The translations under genes were made by a program, and so were the position numbers. 61,615 nucleotides of DNA from Bacillota bacterium (GTDB taxonomy: Bacteria > Bacillota > Dethiobacteria > Dethiobacterales > Dethiobacteraceae): the NCBI GenBank assembly GCA_018725565.1, contig QLUR01000014.1, positions 1 to 61,615 on the forward strand, in the 5' to 3' direction. The notes below the pieces were generated by a model that did not search any database, had not been told where the DNA came from, and saw only the letters and a program-made list of their open reading frames with translations. Positions 59,086 through 61,615 of the stretch are shown here, in pieces. Numbering within the stretch: position 1 is the first letter of the stretch; the number at the start of each line of letters is the position of its first letter.

Positions 59086-59435
59086 TACTGCACCTCCATC
59101 GTTTTTACGGTATACTCTCTGCCGGAAAGCAGCGTCCCGTTATTCCCCCCGCAATCCGGGCAGGCAAGGTTCCCCGTCTGCTCCAGCCGGACCTCATACG
59201 CCCCCGGGCAAGTTCCGCATTTTACCATGAGAGGCGTTTTTTCGATCTTCAGCTTTGCTCCCCCGGCTATCGTGCCTTTGCTCAAATAGTCAAAATAGCG
59301 TTGCAGCCATTCACCCTCCAGGCCGCTGAGCCCGCCTATCTGCAGGTAAATGGTTATTACCTTTTCTGCCTTATTCATTTCGGCATGATTCAGGACAATC
59401 TTCAAAATACTTTCCGTTACCGCCATTTCATGCAT
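59085..59435 (-). CDS. hypA: Hydrogenase nickel metallochaperone HypA
   Basis: The 116-residue product has the nickel-binding N-terminus MHEMAVTESI (His2) and a zinc ribbon built from CGTC (about 73-76) and CPDC (about 92-95). It feeds nickel to HypB and the hydrogenase large subunit. GAAAGGGG lies upstream. It is 17 bp after the TetR gene and coupled to hypB. Confidence 0.94.
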   Translation of the reverse strand: MHEMAVTESILKIVLNHAEMNKAEKVITIYLQIGGLSGLEGEWLQRYFDYLSKGTIAGGAKLKIEKTPLMVKCGTCPGAYEVRLEQTGNLACPDCGGNNGTLLSGREYTVKTMEVQ

Positions 59436-59452
59436 GCGGCAACCCCTTTCTT

Positions 59453-60034
59453 TTACTTCTTCAGGTATCCGGCCATATGCCGGCGGAAAGCCCTGTAAGG
59501 TTCAATATTTCTTTTTACTTTCATATGCAGTATAGCCCCTTCAAAGGCATGAAAGATGAATTGCGCCGTATCATGCGTATCCAGGCCGGCGGACACGGAA
59601 TGGTCCTGTTTGGCTTCCCGCAGGCACGTTTCGATCCGGAGGATCAATTTGCTGACCGCCGCCTCCAGGTGCGAGCGCAGCCTTTCGCTGGAACCGGCAA
59701 GCTCCAGCGAGAGATTGCCTACAGGACAGCCCAAGGCGCAGCCGGCTTTTTGAAAGACATTTTCAAAATACATAAAAAGGTTCTCCAGCCTTTTCAGCGG
59801 GGGTACTTCTTCATTTTTCAGGCAGCGGTTAAAGATTTCACCGATGTTAGAGGTGAAATAATCAATCACCGCCAGTCCGAAATCCTCTTTGCTGCTAAAA
59901 TAATAATAAAAGGAACCCTTGGGGATTCCGGCAGCAGCAAGAACCTGCTGAATACCCGTGGCACTAAAGCCCTGCGCGTGAATGAGGGCGGCTCCTTTAC
60001 GTACAATTTCCTCCCGAAGACTGCCATGCGCCAT
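59453..60034 (-). CDS. TetR/AcrR family transcriptional regulator
   Basis: The 193-residue product has an N-terminal TetR helix-turn-helix (about 8-50: IVRKGAALIHAQGFSATGIQQVLAAAGIPKGSFYYYFSSKEDFGLAVI) and a ligand domain with CALGCPVGNLSLELA and a TetR_C-like end, the YxaF/LmrA type. It lies in a minus-strand operon with hypAB and the HTH-ferredoxin protein. A GACCGGTC palindrome sits in the promoter of that operon, so autoregulation is likely. Confidence 0.92.
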   Translation of the reverse strand: MAHGSLREEIVRKGAALIHAQGFSATGIQQVLAAAGIPKGSFYYYFSSKEDFGLAVIDYFTSNIGEIFNRCLKNEEVPPLKRLENLFMYFENVFQKAGCALGCPVGNLSLELAGSSERLRSHLEAAVSKLILRIETCLREAKQDHSVSAGLDTHDTAQFIFHAFEGAILHMKVKRNIEPYRAFRRHMAGYLKK

Positions 60035-60061
60035 GAATCCTGTCTCCCTGCAAGCAATTTG

Positions 60062-61144
60062 TCAGCTTTGCATTATTTTCTGGAAAGATTCCAGCCTGCC
60101 TTTTTCCTGCAATACTTTTAAGCCCATTTCCATAACCGTTGCCGGGGTGGATGGCACCTGCTTCCTTTCCGTAAAAAAGACAGCGCCGGCAGGGCATCCC
60201 GTAACGCACAGGCCGCAGCCGATGCATTCCGCCGCGTTGATTACGGCCGTGTTATTTTCCATGTTGATAGCCTTCACCGGGCAGCGCTCATCGGCACAAA
60301 TTGAACATCCTGTGCATTCCCCGGCGCGCACTTGTGCTTCGAACCGGCTGGGCTCGAAAGCATGGGGATGCTTAAGCTGGGTTTTGCCGCGCAAAACGGT
60401 ACAGCAGCAGGAGCAGCAGTTGCAGATCATATTCGCCCGGTCCGCGCTGTTGTTGCTGGTGTGAACCAAGCCGGCTTCATCTGCCAGGTTAAGCACCTTC
60501 AGGCCTTCATCCCGGCTTATCTGACAGGCAAACCCTTGCTCCACGAGAAATTCCGCCACGTTGCCGAAAACTAGGCAAACCTCCCTTGGCTTGTCGCAGC
60601 CGGCGACACTGACCCTGCAGGCGCACTTAGTCAGCGCTAGATAAGAAGCATCATTGATGAGGTTCTTCACCTCTTCATAGGAATGAACCCGATCCCGGGG
60701 TGTGATCGATTTTTCTACCGCTACGACCCGCATCAGCGGTGTAGGGTTACCGGCAAGGGAGGCGCCGAATGCTTCCCGGTGGTACTCTTCCCACAGTTCA
60801 CCCAGACGTTTGTGCATCGGTGTGCCGCCGCCTTTCATGAAAGGAAACTCAAACACACCCGGAATAAGCGGCGCCAGGCAGTAGTGCTTTTCGCCGTTCT
60901 TGTTGCGGGAGATAATGATTCCTTTATTGGTCATTGCCTCCAGGTGCTTTAACATTTCACTTTCGGAAAGTCCTGCCTTCTTAGCGATTACTGCCGGATT
61001 TTTGGTCTTGTAGCTCATGTTTACGGCAACGGCGGCCTCCTGCGGGGTAAAAAGGATTTTTAAAATTTCATCGATTGACCTTGCCTTCGGCGCAGTAGAC
61101 GGGTGTGCATCCATAATCTCCCTCAGGCTTTCGTAAATATCCAT
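60062..61144 (-). CDS. Winged-helix and 4Fe-4S ferredoxin-domain protein
   Basis: The 360-residue product has a MarR/ArsR-like winged helix (about 28-95: KNPAVIAKKAGLSESEMLKHLEAMTNKGII), a middle region with unusual Cys clusters (KCACRVSVAGC near 168-178 and CNCCSCCC near 241-248), and two C-terminal [4Fe-4S] motifs (CTGCSICADERCPVKAI and CIGCGLCVTGCPAGAV, about 279-322). It looks like a redox-responsive protein; whether it binds DNA is unknown. GGAGG with 6-nt spacing precedes ATG 61144. It heads the TetR-hypA-hypB operon. Confidence 0.88.
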   Translation of the reverse strand: MDIYESLREIMDAHPSTAPKARSIDEILKILFTPQEAAVAVNMSYKTKNPAVIAKKAGLSESEMLKHLEAMTNKGIIISRNKNGEKHYCLAPLIPGVFEFPFMKGGGTPMHKRLGELWEEYHREAFGASLAGNPTPLMRVVAVEKSITPRDRVHSYEEVKNLINDASYLALTKCACRVSVAGCDKPREVCLVFGNVAEFLVEQGFACQISRDEGLKVLNLADEAGLVHTSNNSADRANMICNCCSCCCTVLRGKTQLKHPHAFEPSRFEAQVRAGECTGCSICADERCPVKAINMENNTAVINAAECIGCGLCVTGCPAGAVFFTERKQVPSTPATVMEMGLKVLQEKGRLESFQKIMQS

Positions 61145-61176
61145 CAGATACCTCCTGCAGATGATTATTTTTGTAT

Positions 61177-61206
61177 ATTGTAATAGACCGGTCGCTTATA
61201 AATCAA
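61177..61206 (-). promoter_or_regulatory. Promoter of the ferredoxin-TetR-hypAB operon with TetR-type operator
   Basis: On the minus strand, TTGATT (61206-61201) and TACAAT (61182-61177) are 18 bp apart. The perfect palindrome GACCGGTC (61186-61193) lies wholly inside the spacer, with a second GACCG at 61207-61211 just upstream of the -35. A TetR dimer bound here would exclude RNA polymerase. Confidence 0.7.
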
Positions 61207-61304
61207 GACCGTTTCTAAACAAGAATGAAAAATATTTATTGACGACCATTGTGAAGGACCCGGCAAATATTTGTTAATTGGAATTCCGAGGCAAATGACT
61301 CATT

Positions 61305-61325
61305 AATGAATCAGTGCGATTCATT
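61305..61325. repeat. Inverted repeat AATGAATC/GATTCATT, possible activator site
   Basis: A perfect 8-bp inverted repeat with a 5-base spacer, preceded at 61294-61304 by the related palindrome AATGA-C-TCATT. It is centred about 165 bp upstream of the expected sigma-54 start site, a normal distance for an enhancer-binding activator. Confidence 0.5.
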
Positions 61326-61379
61326 CCAGTAACAGCATCTGCTTCTATGTTGTCTTTTATTGCTTTTTTCATTAGCGGC

Positions 61380-61413
61380 GTTCATAGTGATTCAAAATCT
61401 AATCACTATGAAC
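61380..61413. repeat. 13-bp inverted repeat, terminator or enhancer site
   Basis: GTTCATAGTGATT and its exact complement (61380-61392, 61401-61413) flank an 8-base loop and are followed by AATTTTTT. It could be a terminator for an unseen transcript, but its place about 85 bp upstream of the sigma-54 start and the shared TGATT/AATCA element make an activator site at least as likely. Confidence 0.55.
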
Positions 61414-61454
61414 AATTTTTTAAAACTTAATCAATAAACTGGGCATTCCTGTTA

Positions 61455-61471
61455 TGGCACAGTCCTTGCAT
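61455..61471 (+). promoter_or_regulatory. Sigma-54 (RpoN) promoter
   Basis: TGGCAC-N5-TTGCAT matches the -24/-12 consensus, with GG at 61456-61457 and GC at 61468-61469 separated by exactly 10 bp. It lies 88 bp before the partial gene at the window end, in the same direction. Confidence 0.82.
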
Positions 61472-61558
61472 AAGAATTGTCGAGGATTGTCGTCGGGTTA
61501 TGTATGACAGATAAACCGTAGACTCTCAGAAACCAAGCTTTAGGAGGCGAAACGGTGC

Positions 61559-61615
61559 ATGGCAACAGTTCAACTTTATGTTGACGGTCGGGAGATTACC
61601 GCCCAAGAAAGCAAT
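61559..61615 (+). CDS. Partial [2Fe-2S] domain protein (hydrogenase or formate dehydrogenase N-terminus)
   Basis: Only the first 19 codons are present, running to the window end. MATVQLYVDGREITAQESN is the pattern of the N-terminal [2Fe-2S] domain of NuoG-like subunits, NAD-linked [FeFe] hydrogenases and Mo/W formate dehydrogenases. TAGGAGG lies 12 nt upstream. The sigma-54 promoter precedes it. With so little sequence the enzyme cannot be named. Confidence 0.65.
   Translation, partial: MATVQLYVDGREITAQESN

Noticed and set aside
59477-60121. Plus-strand open frame of 214 codons over the TetR gene
   Set aside because: It is antisense to a clear TetR regulator, has no family features and no ribosome binding site.
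1-61615. CRISPR arrays, transposases, integrases or prophage genes
   Set aside because: No regularly spaced repeats, cas genes, transposase motifs or phage structural genes were seen in any frame.

Overview
The window is chromosomal DNA from an anaerobic, endospore-forming member of the Firmicutes (Clostridia). The gene mix (SpoVM, SpoVS, YlbJ, an alpha/beta SASP, SleB, FabK, DapL, HdrA/MvhD/Flox-type flavoprotein subunits, tungstate uptake) suggests a Peptococcaceae/Desulfotomaculum-like organism; the genus is inference. Ribosome binding sites are strong (AGGAGG type). Starts are ATG, GTG or TTG, with two apparent exceptions: CTG for rpmB and ATT for asd. No CRISPR array, transposase or prophage was seen.

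Layout. 1-5300: the 3' end of a 5S rRNA gene with its terminator, an orphan carB, a 5S-like remnant, tRNA-Leu(CAA), a small membrane protein, the 25-residue spoVM facing rpmB, a DUF1858 protein and a spore SASP. 5440-8860: rsmD-coaD, ylbJ (opposite strand) and ylbL, a spore-former neighbourhood. 8900-16390: rpmF-plsX-fabH-fabK-fabD-fabG-acpP-fabF-rnc, a fatty-acid synthesis operon behind one clear sigma-A promoter. 16520-27480: spoVS, smc, ftsY, ffh, rpsP, khpA, rimM, trmD, rplS, lepB, rbgA, rnhB and yraN, a conserved ribosome-maturation and secretion block. 27650-32630: a c-di-AMP (ydaO) riboswitch before a SleB-type hydrolase, then a probable Moco/Tuco riboswitch before tatC-tatA-moaA-MOSC and an M20 amidohydrolase.

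32640-42430 is the energy-metabolism core: a promoter and leader followed by an HdrC-HdrB fusion, etfB, etfA, hdrA, mvhD, two Flox-type Fe-S proteins and an FAD/NAD(P)-binding protein, then an RseC-family protein and an iron-sulfur flavoprotein. This reads as a soluble complex joining NAD(P)H, ferredoxin-type Fe-S centres and an electron-transfer flavoprotein, possibly flavin-based bifurcation. 42480-51500 is a lysine/diaminopimelate cluster (lysA, dapF, dapL, asd, dapG) interrupted by a three-gene module: a [2Fe-2S] protein, a sensory [FeFe]-hydrogenase-like protein with PAS domain, and a SpoIIE-type PP2C phosphatase. 51570-55370 is a tungstate system: a ModE-like regulator with a TupA-like domain, then tupABC behind a ModE-like operator. 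The tungstate genes and the Moco/Tuco riboswitch point to tungsto- or molybdoenzymes.

55365-61144 lies on the minus strand: a four-PAS diguanylate cyclase, a Phd-Uma2 fusion, and an apparent operon of an HTH/ferredoxin protein, a TetR regulator, hypA and hypB with a palindrome inside its promoter spacer. The right end holds a sigma-54 promoter with upstream inverted repeats, driving a gene that begins like the [2Fe-2S] domain of a hydrogenase or formate dehydrogenase and runs off the window.

Stretches over 300 bases without a gene: 27484-27828 (terminator, promoter, c-di-AMP riboswitch), 28633-29015 (nothing recognised to 28833, then the riboswitch), 32628-32943 (promoter and leader with a 4-codon ORF), 61145-61558 (two promoters, operator and inverted repeats).
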